NCBI GenBank assembly: GCA_017632855.1 | Contig: JAGBQM010000041.1 | Span: 1 to 35,965 of the forward strand | Length of the DNA stretch: 35,965 nt | Direction: 5' to 3' | From: Aeriscardovia sp. | GTDB lineage: Bacteria; Actinomycetota; Actinomycetes; Actinomycetales; Bifidobacteriaceae | In this document: positions 24,565 through 32,736 of the stretch, in pieces | Position numbering within the stretch: position 1 is the stretch's first letter | Layout of the letters: the number at the start of each line of letters is the position of its first letter | Translations under genes and position numbers: made by a program | The notes under the pieces: model-generated | Told to the model about the DNA's origin: nothing | The model's database searches: none | Seen by the model: the letters and a program-made list of their open reading frames with translations, nothing else

Positions 24565-24948
24565 GTGTCTACAAGGATTAGGCTAAAGCGTACAGGAAAG
24601 ATTCATGACCCTCAATATCGCGTGGTGGTGGTCGATCAGCGCAAGAAGCGCGACGGAGAGGCGATAGAGGAACTGGGATACTACAACCCCAATCCCAACC
24701 CCTCCCTCAACCACATAAATTCCGAGAGAGTCCAGCATTGGCTTTCTCTCGGAGCCCAGCCCTCCGATCCCGTTCTGGTGCTTCTTAAGATTACGGGCGA
24801 CTGGCAGAAGTTCAAGGGCCTTCCCGGAAGCGAAGGCACGCTCAAGATGCCCGAACAGAAAGTAAGCGCACAGAAGAAGATTGAAGAGGCGTCTGACGAA
24901 GCCCAGGCCCTCAAGGCCAAGCACGCAGCCGACGAAGTCGGAGAATAA
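24565..24948 (+). CDS. rpsP: 30S ribosomal protein S16
   Basis: A 127-residue S16 with the family N-terminus [28 protein letters not shown] and the loop ELGYYNPNP. It carries a C-terminal Lys/Ala/Glu-rich extension of about 45 residues, as is usual for actinobacterial S16. The GTG start at 24565 follows AAGGAG. A terminator comes before rimM, and the small KH-domain gene (khpA) that often lies between rpsP and rimM is absent. Confidence 0.96.
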   Translation: MSTRIRLKRTGKIHDPQYRVVVVDQRKKRDGEAIEELGYYNPNPNPSLNHINSERVQHWLSLGAQPSDPVLVLLKITGDWQKFKGLPGSEGTLKMPEQKVSAQKKIEEASDEAQALKAKHAADEVGE

Positions 24949-24966
24949 ATTTCTAAAAGAGGCTTG

Positions 24967-25012
24967 GGCGCGGTAAAGATTTCTCTGCCGCCGCCTTTTT
25001 CTTTTTTGTTTT
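24967..25012 (+). terminator. Intrinsic terminator between rpsP and rimM
   Basis: GGCGCGG (24967-24973) pairs with CCGCCGCC (24988-24995) with one bulged C, and is followed by a long T-rich tract (TTTTTCTTTTTTG). It should end or attenuate rpsP transcription, lowering expression of rimM and trmD. Confidence 0.65.
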
Positions 25013-25037
25013 CCGTCCTGATTTTGGAGATTTCAAG

Positions 25038-25535
25038 ATGGATTTAGTTAGAGTTGGGAAGATAACGAGGCCTCACGGAATCAGGGGAGAGGTGGTATTT
25101 TTCCTCACCACCGACGAGCCTGAAAAGCGCCTGAAAAAGGGAGAAGTCCTCTTCGACAAGGACGGCGCCGAATACACCGTAAAAGGCAAAAGAAACTTTC
25201 AGTCCCAGACCCTGCTTTCCCTTTCCCAGATTGATTCCAGAGAAAAGGCCGAAGCCATGAGGGGAGAAGAGCTTTTCGCCCGGGCCGGAGCCTCCAGCGA
25301 GGAAGAAATATACTTTAAGGATCTGGTAGGCCTTTTAGTGGAATCTGAAGACGGGGAAAAAATCGGCACCGTCGCCGACGTTATCGACAACCCTCAAATC
25401 CTGCTTGAAATAAAGCGGGAGGAAGGCAGGTGCTTAGTCCCCTGGGTAAAAGAGTTTATAAAACAGGTGGATTTTAAAAGTGGAAAAATTACAATGAACC
25501 TTCCCACGGGGCTTTTGTCGGCGTGCAGCTATTGA
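25038..25535 (+). CDS. rimM: Ribosome maturation factor RimM
   Basis: A 165-residue 16S rRNA-processing factor that binds S19 and helps 30S assembly. The N-terminal RimM domain starts VRVGKITRPHGIRGEV and includes AEAMRGEELFA. The C-terminal PRC-barrel starts near IYFKDLVGL and ends with LVPWVKEFIKQVD. The ATG at 25038 follows GGAG. It sits in the conserved rpsP-rimM-trmD order, here with an extra gene before trmD. Confidence 0.93.
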   Translation: MDLVRVGKITRPHGIRGEVVFFLTTDEPEKRLKKGEVLFDKDGAEYTVKGKRNFQSQTLLSLSQIDSREKAEAMRGEELFARAGASSEEEIYFKDLVGLLVESEDGEKIGTVADVIDNPQILLEIKREEGRCLVPWVKEFIKQVDFKSGKITMNLPTGLLSACSY

Positions 25536-25565
25536 CCGGCCCCGGCCCACTGCAAAGCAGGTAAT

Positions 25566-26000
25566 ATGATTTTTCGATCGCAATTCAGCGGACCCCGCAA
25601 GAGCGGGGAGTGTTGGTTAGATGCCATAAGCCTATTTCTTATGCTGGCGTGCGCCACAAGCTGTATGAGCATGGGCAGGGGGCTGGCGATGTGGTGCTTT
25701 ATACTCGCCCTTCTCTTTCAGAGCCTTTCTTACGGCTTGGACGAGCTGGCAAGGATCAAGATTTTCAAAATCGGACCGCAGGGGCTTAAGGATCTTAAAG
25801 ACGGAAACATAAACGATCCGGATTTTAAGTCCGTCCCCCCCCAGAATTTTCCAAATTCCCAATTCATGCCAAACGCCCCCCAAAATGGGAATTTTCTTGT
25901 AGCCAAAGGAAATTTCAGGACCCTTTTGATGTGGAAATCCGTAATGGGATTCATAAGCGGGATTTTGGTGGCAATAGGCTTTATAAGCGCGATTTTCTGA
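25566..26000 (+). CDS. Small membrane protein of unknown function between rimM and trmD
   Basis: A 144-residue protein not recognised from any family. Two hydrophobic segments are close together near the N-terminus (about 20-37 and 40-57). A Pro/Asn/Gln-rich loop of about 50 residues follows (NPPxF-like repeats around PPQNFPNSQFMPNAPQNG), then a third membrane segment at the C-terminus (about 122-143). Translation appears coupled to trmD: the TGA at 25998-26000 overlaps the trmD ATG by 1 nt. Codon use and base composition look like the neighbours, so it is probably real. The ATG at 25566 has only a weak GCAGG upstream; a downstream start cannot be ruled out. Confidence 0.65.
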   Translation: MIFRSQFSGPRKSGECWLDAISLFLMLACATSCMSMGRGLAMWCFILALLFQSLSYGLDELARIKIFKIGPQGLKDLKDGNINDPDFKSVPPQNFPNSQFMPNAPQNGNFLVAKGNFRTLLMWKSVMGFISGILVAIGFISAIF

Positions 26001-26779
26001 TGCGGATAGATCTTATCTCCATTTTCCCTTCTTACTTCGATGCCCTGAAGTTCGGCCTCTTTGGCAAGGCCATTGAAAAAGGCGTGGTAGAAGTAAACGC
26101 AGTAGATCTTCGCGACTTTGCAGAAGGCGTACACAGATCCGTAGACGACACCCCTTTGGGGGGAGGGGCCGGAATGGTAATGAAGCCCGAAGTCTGGGCG
26201 AGCGCCCTGGAAAAAGTCATAGGAAAGGGCGACCCCCTCATCGTCTACCCCTGCGCATCTTCCCCTCTTTTTACACAAAAAAAGGCGCATGAATTATCAA
26301 AAGAAGAATGGCTGGTGGTGTGCTGCGGAAGATACGAAGGGATAGACGAAAGGGTGTGGGAGTGGTGCCGCAGGCAAGGATTTAGGGTGGAGGGCTTTTG
26401 CCTCGGAGACTACATACTTTCAGGCGGGGAGAGCGCGGCCTGCGTTATGCTTGAAGCCGTATGCAGGCTTCTTCCCGGCTTTATGGGAAATTCCCAGTCC
26501 CTGGAAGAAGAGTCATATGAAAACGGTATCCTTGAACATAACCAATACACTAGGCCCTTCCTGTGGAGGGGGATAGAAGCTCCGAAGATTCTTATTTCCG
26601 GAGATCACGGGAAAGTCGACAGCTTCAGGCGTGAAGAAGGCCTGAAAAAGACTGACGCTTTCAGACCGGATCTCATAGAAAAACTCCGGTGCGAAAATTT
26701 GGACAAGTCTGACTCCAAGCTTTTAATGCAGCTAGGATGGGATTTGAGCGGAGAAAATCCAAAAAGGAGGATTAGATGA
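26000..26779 (+). CDS. trmD: tRNA (guanine-N1-)-methyltransferase TrmD
   Basis: A 259-residue SPOUT-class enzyme that makes m1G37 in tRNAs and prevents frameshifting. The N-terminus MRIDLISIFPSYF is typical and fixes the start at 26000 even though the frame is open further upstream. PLGGGAGMVMKPEVW, CGRYEGIDERV and LGDYILSGGE form the trefoil-knot SAM site. The start overlaps the upstream stop by 1 nt and the TGA overlaps the next ATG by 4 nt. Confidence 0.95.
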   Translation: MRIDLISIFPSYFDALKFGLFGKAIEKGVVEVNAVDLRDFAEGVHRSVDDTPLGGGAGMVMKPEVWASALEKVIGKGDPLIVYPCASSPLFTQKKAHELSKEEWLVVCCGRYEGIDERVWEWCRRQGFRVEGFCLGDYILSGGESAACVMLEAVCRLLPGFMGNSQSLEEESYENGILEHNQYTRPFLWRGIEAPKILISGDHGKVDSFRREEGLKKTDAFRPDLIEKLRCENLDKSDSKLLMQLGWDLSGENPKRRIR

Positions 26780-27171
26780 AGCTCACCGAAGAGATGAAAG
26801 ACTGTGTAAACCACAACCTGTGCTATGTAGCTACGGAAAGCGACGAAGGCAAGCTGGATTTGGGCCCCAAGATGAGCATGCAGGTCTTGGACGATTCTCA
26901 CCTCATGTACTACGAAAGGACTGCGGGCCAGACTTACAGAAATCTTGAAGCCAACGGCAAAATCTGCATAGCGGCCGCAAACCTGGAAAAGAAAAAGGGG
27001 TTCCGCTTTTACGGCAAAGTGGTCTTGCACAGGGACGGGAAGATCTTTGAGGATGCCTGCCTTTACGCAGAAGAGCACTCCCTTAAAAAGCCCACTGTGG
27101 TTCCGGTGATAGAAGTGACCGAGATCCAGTACCTCGATCCCGCCAGAGCCGGAAAGGACTATGAAGGCTGA
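26776..27171 (+). CDS. PPOX-fold (pyridoxamine 5'-phosphate oxidase-like) protein
   Basis: A 131-residue protein of the split-barrel flavin-binding superfamily. The pattern CYVATESDEGKLDLGPKMSM, LMYYERTAGQTYRNLEANGKICIAA and FRFYGKVVLH resembles small FMN- or F420-type oxidoreductases. Substrate and cofactor are not readable. AAAAGGAGG precedes the ATG, which overlaps trmD by 4 nt (ATGA). Its stop is 2 nt from the convergent nitroreductase. Confidence 0.8.
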   Translation: MKLTEEMKDCVNHNLCYVATESDEGKLDLGPKMSMQVLDDSHLMYYERTAGQTYRNLEANGKICIAAANLEKKKGFRFYGKVVLHRDGKIFEDACLYAEEHSLKKPTVVPVIEVTEIQYLDPARAGKDYEG

Positions 27172-27173
27172 GT

Positions 27174-27800
27174 TTAGCCGATTACCCTGAAATGCTCCGG
27201 GGCCTGGGCAGTGTCTTTGGCCGCCGGAGCTTTTTCAATGGATCCGAAAGGCATCTGAGCGTCTAATACCCAGTCGGGATTTATGTCGTAGGCCGCCCTC
27301 ACCGCAGTTTCAAGCCCCAAAAAGTGCTGGAGGCTGGCTCCCATTCCAATCTTTGAAAGGCCCAGCCACATGGCGTATTCGTCCATTCCCACTTCCTGGG
27401 CGAGGAACCTGTCTATGGCGGGTTCGTACTCTTTAAAGGTGCCCTTCAGGGCGCTTCCTATTTTCGAGTCGCTAAAGAAGAGAATGGTTCCGTTTCCCTT
27501 TGAAAAGCTGTCGCAAAGGCCCCTGCGCTTTGCCAAAACCTCTTCGTCTCCGGGATTGTTTTCATACCTTTCCTTCAGGGCTCCGGGCACCAAATCCCTC
27601 CAAAACAGCATGTTCTCGTTTCCCAAAAGAAGCAAAACCCTCTGGGCTCTGGCGTTGAAAGAAGAGGGGACGGAGGAAAATATTTCGCGAAGGTACGATT
27701 CTATTTCCTCGTCTTTCACATCCGCTTTTCCCAAGTGGTATATGCTTCTCCTTCCCTTGAGGGTGGAAAGGAAATCTTGTCCTGCTTCAAAATCCGTCAT
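27174..27800 (-). CDS. Nitroreductase family protein
   Basis: A 208-residue FMN-dependent NAD(P)H oxidoreductase-like protein. RRSIYHLGKADVKDEEI, SVPSSFNARAQRVLLLLG and LFWRDLV are the usual N-terminal and FMN-phosphate regions. QEVGMDEYAMWLGLSKIGMGASLQHF and PFGSIEKAP are the C-terminal landmarks. It looks like the fungal/bacterial HBN1-like branch, whose physiological substrates are unknown. It follows rsmD by 1 nt on the same strand. Confidence 0.85.
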   Translation of the reverse strand: MTDFEAGQDFLSTLKGRRSIYHLGKADVKDEEIESYLREIFSSVPSSFNARAQRVLLLLGNENMLFWRDLVPGALKERYENNPGDEEVLAKRRGLCDSFSKGNGTILFFSDSKIGSALKGTFKEYEPAIDRFLAQEVGMDEYAMWLGLSKIGMGASLQHFLGLETAVRAAYDINPDWVLDAQMPFGSIEKAPAAKDTAQAPEHFRVIG

Positions 27801-27801
27801 C

Positions 27802-28347
27802 TTATTCTTTCGCCTTTTTTAAAATCTCGCAGGCCGTAGAACCTGACTTCATAATTTTTAGGGTTTCCAAATCGAAAGGATAAAAATCTTCTTTTTCCCT
27901 TTCGGCTACAATATATCCCCCGGGGCTTAGCAAATTTATAGAGGAGGAAAGCACTTTTTCAAAGTTCAATCCTTCCATGCCGTAGGGGGGATCGAGGAAG
28001 ATGAGATCGAACTTCTCCCCTTCATACCCCTCTAGAAACTTTTCCGCCTTCATGCATCTGATTTCCACCCTTTTCCCCCCCCTTTGCAGGGGGAGGGAGT
28101 TTGATTTCAGGCATTTGGCGGCTTGCCTGGAAGAGTCTACGCAAAAGAGCTCTTCGGCCCCTCTGGAAAGGGATTCAAGGCCTAGGGCCCCTGACCCCGC
28201 GAAAAGATCCAGAACCCTTTTTCCTATCCCCCCTCTGGCTTCAAGGGAAGAAAAAACGGACTCTTTAAGCTTGGAAGTGGTGGGCCTGGTCCCGATTTTT
28301 GGGACTTGCAGTTCCAAACCCTTGTATTCTCCGGCTATTATCCTCAT
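27802..28347 (-). CDS. rsmD: 16S rRNA (guanine966-N2)-methyltransferase RsmD
   Basis: A 181-residue methyltransferase from the ATG at 28347. Landmarks are RIIAGEYKGLELQVP, RPTTSKLKESVFSSL, the SAM motif LDLFAGSGALGLESLSRGA and the catalytic DPPYG. An open extension to 28395 lies inside the end of recG and is not conserved. The start overlaps the recG TAA by 1 nt (TAATG), which is common for this gene pair. Confidence 0.93.
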   Translation of the reverse strand: MRIIAGEYKGLELQVPKIGTRPTTSKLKESVFSSLEARGGIGKRVLDLFAGSGALGLESLSRGAEELFCVDSSRQAAKCLKSNSLPLQRGGKRVEIRCMKAEKFLEGYEGEKFDLIFLDPPYGMEGLNFEKVLSSSINLLSPGGYIVAEREKEDFYPFDLETLKIMKSGSTACEILKKAKE

Positions 28348-30437
28348 TAGAACCTGATTAAAAACGACTGGTACTTTTTCAAAAATTCTTCGCATTTTTT
28401 ATCGAGAAGCGGGAAGGAGGAGAAATCCAGCTTTTCCGCTTCGCTTTTGGCTTCCTGCAAAATATCCAGGTCTTTCATCACGCTTAAAAACCTGAAGGAG
28501 GAGGATTTTCCCGCCTGTTCTCCTCCTAAAACGTCTCCCTCCCCCCTGTTTTGCATGTCGAAGGCGGACACTTCCCTGCCGCTGGAGCTTTCCTTCATAA
28601 CTTCAAGCCTTTCTGCGGCCTCTTCTTCAGGCTCTTTTGAGATGAGGAAAGTCCATGAAGGGGTGCCGTCCCTGCCTACCCTTCCCCTAAACTGATGGAG
28701 CTGGGAGAGGCCGAAACGGTTGGCGTCGAAAATGACCATGCAGCTTGCTTTAGACACGTCCACTCCCGTTTCCACTACGCTGGTGGAAACCAGCAGGGGG
28801 GAAGTTCCCGAGGCGAAAGAAGCCATTATTTCTTCCTTTTCCGCCGGGCTGTTTTTGCCGGTAAGGGAAGAAATGGGTACGCCCTGAAACTGGGGAAGGG
28901 CTGAAAGCCTGGAAGAAATTTCTTCCACGGAGTGCATTTTTTCCCCGCTTTTTACTGCCGGGCAGATGACGAATACTTTCTTTCCTTTTTCAATTTCCCT
29001 CCTGCAGTGCCAAAAGAGCCTGGCCATGTTTTCGCTCTCCCCCTCCTCGATTAAAACCGTCCTCGCCTGCGCCTGCTCCTTTCTGGGTTCAAGATGGCTG
29101 ATGGAGAGATCTGAAAAGAAGGCCATGGCAAGCGACCTTGGAATGGGGGTGGCGCTCATGGAAAGAAGGTGAGGCCTGAGCGCCCCGTCTGAAAAGCTTC
29201 CCCTTTGCATCACCCCGAAGCGGTGCTGCTCGTCTATGACTGCGAGGCCCAGGTTTTTGAAGCGGAGGGAATAAAAGGCGGAGTGGGTGGCCACTATAAG
29301 GCAGGGCCTGCCCGTTTTCGCCGCCTCGCTTATCGCGTCTTTGTCGGACTTTTTCACTGCCCCCGAAAGAAAGTAGAGATCGGGGGCCGAAAGCCCCAGC
29401 AGGCTGAGGAGCTTTTTAAAGTTCTTGTAGTGCTGCCATGCCAGAACTACCGTGGGAGCCACCAGAAGGGCCTGTTTTCCGGCGGAAACGCACTTGAGCA
29501 TGGAAAGGAGCGCTACGATGGTTTTGCCCGTGCCTACGTCTCCTTCCAGCAGCTTTTTCATGGGAGTTTTTTTTCCCATTTCCTCCCTTATCTCCCTTAA
29601 GGCCTTTTTTTGCGAAGGGGTAAGGGAAAAAGGCAGGTTTTTTTCCAGCGCTTCGTCCAGGCCGGATCCTGAAAGTATGGGGAAGGCCTCGTCCGCGCTC
29701 GCTTTGTCTTTCAGCTTTAAAAGAGCGCCCTGGCTGATTAAGGCCTCCTCCATCTTGAAGGTTTTCAGAGCCTTTTCGACTTCCTGCATGTTTTCGGGCT
29801 TGTGAAGGGCGAAGAAGGCCTCCCTGCGGCGGAAAAGGCCGGAAGAAAAGATGAGGGAAGGGGGGAGCACGTCGCAAATTGAGGCTTTTTCAAGCGCGAG
29901 CGAAATAAGTTTGGAAAGTTTTGAAGAATCCACGCCGTGCCGGCTTTTGTAGACCGCATGGGGCTTTCTGGCTTCCAGGCAAAACGCTTTTCCCTCTTCC
30001 ATGTCGGAAAGAGGGGTGATCTGGGGATGAATGAGCCGAAAACGCCTGCCGAAAACGGAAGCCTTTCCTTCCACGGCAGAAAGCCCCAAAGACTGCAGGA
30101 AATGCAAAAGGTAGTGCCTGTATGAATTTTTTGCAGCAAAGAACATGCACTCAATGCTTTTTTGGGAGCTTTTTTCAAAAAACTGCACCGTGCAATAGGT
30201 TTTATCGCCGAGATAGGTGATTTCAGGCTCTCCAAATTCGCCTATTATGCATACCTTTTCTCCGGCGCCAATTTGAGAGAGGGAAAAAACGGAGCAGGGC
30301 TCGATGTAGCGCGAAGGGGAATATTTGAGCAGGTCTTCCACGCTTTCAAAGCCTGCTTCTTCCAGGAGATTTAAACTTTTTTTATCGCCGGCAAGGCTGG
30401 TGGCGGGATCCGACAGATCTACCCTTTCCTGCACCAT
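28347..30437 (-). CDS. recG: ATP-dependent DNA helicase RecG
   Basis: A 696-residue branch-migrating helicase that remodels stalled forks and Holliday junctions. The N-terminal wedge domain (to about 150, ending near RLIHPQITPL) binds the junction. Helicase motifs are GDVGTGKT (299-306), DEQHRFG, SATPIPRSLAM and QFRGRVGRDG. The C-terminal end contains the conserved DLDILQEAKSEA. The length is close to that of E. coli RecG (693). It is followed by rsmD with a 1-nt overlap. Confidence 0.95.
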   Translation of the reverse strand: MVQERVDLSDPATSLAGDKKSLNLLEEAGFESVEDLLKYSPSRYIEPCSVFSLSQIGAGEKVCIIGEFGEPEITYLGDKTYCTVQFFEKSSQKSIECMFFAAKNSYRHYLLHFLQSLGLSAVEGKASVFGRRFRLIHPQITPLSDMEEGKAFCLEARKPHAVYKSRHGVDSSKLSKLISLALEKASICDVLPPSLIFSSGLFRRREAFFALHKPENMQEVEKALKTFKMEEALISQGALLKLKDKASADEAFPILSGSGLDEALEKNLPFSLTPSQKKALREIREEMGKKTPMKKLLEGDVGTGKTIVALLSMLKCVSAGKQALLVAPTVVLAWQHYKNFKKLLSLLGLSAPDLYFLSGAVKKSDKDAISEAAKTGRPCLIVATHSAFYSLRFKNLGLAVIDEQHRFGVMQRGSFSDGALRPHLLSMSATPIPRSLAMAFFSDLSISHLEPRKEQAQARTVLIEEGESENMARLFWHCRREIEKGKKVFVICPAVKSGEKMHSVEEISSRLSALPQFQGVPISSLTGKNSPAEKEEIMASFASGTSPLLVSTSVVETGVDVSKASCMVIFDANRFGLSQLHQFRGRVGRDGTPSWTFLISKEPEEEAAERLEVMKESSSGREVSAFDMQNRGEGDVLGGEQAGKSSSFRFLSVMKDLDILQEAKSEAEKLDFSSFPLLDKKCEEFLKKYQSFLIRF

Positions 30438-30461
30438 TCGCCTTCAGAACCGGACCTTCGC

Positions 30462-30656
30462 CTAATTGTTGTGGCGGATCTTTCCTGCCTTGATGCAGGC
30501 CGTGCACACCCTGAGCTTTACGGTTCCGCCCATTCCGTCTTCAACCCTGAAGATCTGGAGGTTGGGCATGAAGCGCCTTTTAGTGCGCCTGTGGGAGTGG
30601 GAAACGCTGTATCCCGTCTGCGGCTTCTTTCCGCACACCTGGCAGTATACTGACAT
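30462..30656 (-). CDS. rpmB: 50S ribosomal protein L28
   Basis: A 64-residue L28 with [25 protein letters not shown] and the C-terminal CTACIKAG. The two CxxC pairs mark the zinc-binding (C+) form. The ATG follows AAGGAAGG. On the minus strand TAATAT (30701-30696) is a possible -10 in the 56-nt gap after ddl, without a clear -35. recG lies 24 nt downstream. Confidence 0.95.
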   Translation of the reverse strand: MSVYCQVCGKKPQTGYSVSHSHRRTKRRFMPNLQIFRVEDGMGGTVKLRVCTACIKAGKIRHNN

Positions 30657-30712
30657 CTTAAACCTTCCTTACTTGGTGCCTAAAACTACTCAAGCATATT
30701 ACAGAGATTAGA

Positions 30713-31762
30713 CTAAACGGCACTCTCAACCAAGTCTATCAGTATCTGCTTATAAGTCATACCGAGCTTCTGCCATGCCAAAGGGTACATGGAGACTTCC
30801 GTAAAGCCGGGCATGGTATTGATCTCGTTTATAAGGATTTGGCCGTCTTCTCTAAGGAAGAAGTCCACCCTCATAAGCTCCCTTCCGTCCACAGCTTCAA
30901 AAGCCTTCACGGCCTGCCTTCGGATTTCTTCCCCGGTTTTTTCATCCAAGTCGGCGGGAATCTTTACGCTGCAAAGGGAGGGGTTTACGTACTTCGCCTC
31001 GTAATCGTAAAATGCGGCTCCTTCGGGAATAATTTCTCCGGGAAGGGCCGCCATGGGCCTTTCCCCCTTTCTTTGAAGCACCGCGCACTCTATTTCCCTG
31101 CCCCTTACCCCTTCTTCTATAAGGATTCTCCAGCTTACCTTTTCCGCTGTCTTCAGGGCGGGGGCGAGATCTTCCTTTTTTTCCGCCCTGCTTACCCCTA
31201 CGCTGGATCCCCCCCATGCGGGCTTAACGAATACCGGCCAGGCTATTTTTTCCTCTTCCAATTTTTCAAGGACGCCGGCAATTTCTATCCCCATCCTTGC
31301 ATCCAGAGTTATTCCTTTGGCCACCTTCAGGCCGGAAGCCTTTAAAATCAGCTTTGCGTAATGCTTGTCCATGCAGGCGGCCGAGGCGAAAATGCCGCAT
31401 CCCACATATGGAAGGCCGCAGGTTTCCAAAAAGCCCTGCACGGCCCCGTCTTCCCCTCCAAGGCCGTGAAGGACTGGAAATACTACGTCGACGTCCAGGT
31501 TTTCTCCCGCGCAGTAGAGGCCGCCTGCCGGCTTTAGCGAAATTTCCTCCCTCCCTTCAGGCCTTATTTCAGGAAGGCTCTTAAGGCTCCATGAGCACAG
31601 CTCTTCCAAGGAAAGAGAAACCCACTTTCCGTCCCTGGTTATCCCCACGGGAACTATCCGGTAGTCTTCCTTAAGCGTTTTTGCCACGCTTCCCGCAGAC
31701 ACGCACGAAATCGAGTGCTCTCCGCTTTTTCCCCCGCATAGGATCGCTATCTTCTTTTTCAT
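30713..31762 (-). CDS. ddl: D-alanine--D-alanine ligase
   Basis: A 349-residue ATP-grasp ligase that makes the D-Ala-D-Ala dipeptide of peptidoglycan. Landmarks are CGGKSGEHSIS near the N-terminus, FPVLHGLGGEDGAVQGFLE, the ATP-grasp KPAWGGSSVGVS and the C-terminal INEINTMPGFTEVSMYP (magnesium site). The ATG at 31762 overlaps the gpsA TGA by 4 nt and follows GGAGA. The frame is open to 32008, but the extra 82 residues overlap gpsA and are not conserved. Confidence 0.95.
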   Translation of the reverse strand: MKKKIAILCGGKSGEHSISCVSAGSVAKTLKEDYRIVPVGITRDGKWVSLSLEELCSWSLKSLPEIRPEGREEISLKPAGGLYCAGENLDVDVVFPVLHGLGGEDGAVQGFLETCGLPYVGCGIFASAACMDKHYAKLILKASGLKVAKGITLDARMGIEIAGVLEKLEEEKIAWPVFVKPAWGGSSVGVSRAEKKEDLAPALKTAEKVSWRILIEEGVRGREIECAVLQRKGERPMAALPGEIIPEGAAFYDYEAKYVNPSLCSVKIPADLDEKTGEEIRRQAVKAFEAVDGRELMRVDFFLREDGQILINEINTMPGFTEVSMYPLAWQKLGMTYKQILIDLVESAV

Positions 31763-32736
31763 GATCTTTCTCCTGCTATCTTGGAAAAGAGGGAGGCAAA
31801 GTCGGCTTTGCCCTCCATTACGCTTTTTATCGCCCGGGCCAGAGGCATGGGTGAATCGTACTTTTCGGAAAGGGAGAGCGCGGAATCTATGGTGTCTTTG
31901 CCCTCCGTAACCCCCTTCACCCCTTTTGCAGCCTCTTCCACGTTTATTCCCAGGCCCATCCTGTATCCCAAAGAAAAGTTGCGGCTGAGCTTGCTGGATG
32001 CGGTGCACACGAGGTCCCCCACCCCTGCCGGCCCTTCCATGGTTTTTGCCTCCCCTCCCAGCTTTAAGGAGAGTGCCTCTATTTCGGCAAGGGCGCAGGA
32101 AATCAGGACCGCTGCCGTGTTTTCCCCGTATCCTGCTCCCGCGGCCATTCCGCAGGCTATGGCCGCCACGTTTTTAAGAGCCCCCCACACCTGTAGGCCT
32201 ACAAGGTCTGAAGAAGGGGAGACGAAGTAATAGGAATTTGAAAATACGGAGGCCAAATAAGCCGCCTGTTTGCTTTGGCCTGCGATTTGGGCCGAAGAGG
32301 GCTCTTCTTTAGCCAGAAGCGCCGCGAGGTTGGGGCCCCCCAAAGCGAAGAGGAGGGAGGAATCCACCTGCATGCACTCCTCTATAAGCCGGGTAGGGAG
32401 CTTCCCGCTCCCCTCTTCCATCCCTTTGCTCAAGGAAACGACGGGCCGGCCTTTCACGAAGGGGGCGAAGGCGGGAAGGGCGCCTCTCAGAATCTGGCAG
32501 GGAAGGGCGGAAACTATTATTTCCCCCCATTCCACCTCTTCGGCTTTTCCTGTGGCCCGGATGGATTTTGGAAGCGAAACCGACTTGAGGTAGTAATGAT
32601 TGGAATGGATGGAGTTTATCTCCTCCACCACTTCCTCTTCCCTCGTCCAAACTAAAACTTCATTTCCCGCATCCGCGCAAATCTTTGCAAAACAGGTGCC
32701 CCAAGCCCCGCAGCCTATGATCGCGATTTTGCTCAT
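31759..32736 (-). CDS. gpsA: Glycerol-3-phosphate dehydrogenase [NAD(P)+]
   Basis: A 325-residue dehydrogenase that reduces dihydroxyacetone phosphate to glycerol-3-phosphate for phospholipid synthesis. The N-terminal Rossmann motif is IIGCGAWGT; VSLSKGMEEGSG carries the conserved KG region. GLQVWGALKNVAAIACG and AGVGDLVCT are conserved substrate-site motifs. The start at 32736 (MSKIAIIG) follows GGAGAGGAG. A long open stretch upstream to 33090 belongs to the antisense of plsC. It overlaps plsC and ddl by 4 nt each. Confidence 0.95.
   Translation of the reverse strand: MSKIAIIGCGAWGTCFAKICADAGNEVLVWTREEEVVEEINSIHSNHYYLKSVSLPKSIRATGKAEEVEWGEIIVSALPCQILRGALPAFAPFVKGRPVVSLSKGMEEGSGKLPTRLIEECMQVDSSLLFALGGPNLAALLAKEEPSSAQIAGQSKQAAYLASVFSNSYYFVSPSSDLVGLQVWGALKNVAAIACGMAAGAGYGENTAAVLISCALAEIEALSLKLGGEAKTMEGPAGVGDLVCTASSKLSRNFSLGYRMGLGINVEEAAKGVKGVTEGKDTIDSALSLSEKYDSPMPLARAIKSVMEGKADFASLFSKIAGERS

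Noticed and set aside
31763-32008. Upstream extension of ddl by 82 residues
   Set aside because: It overlaps gpsA in another frame; the ATG at 31762 has GGAGA and a conserved N-terminus.
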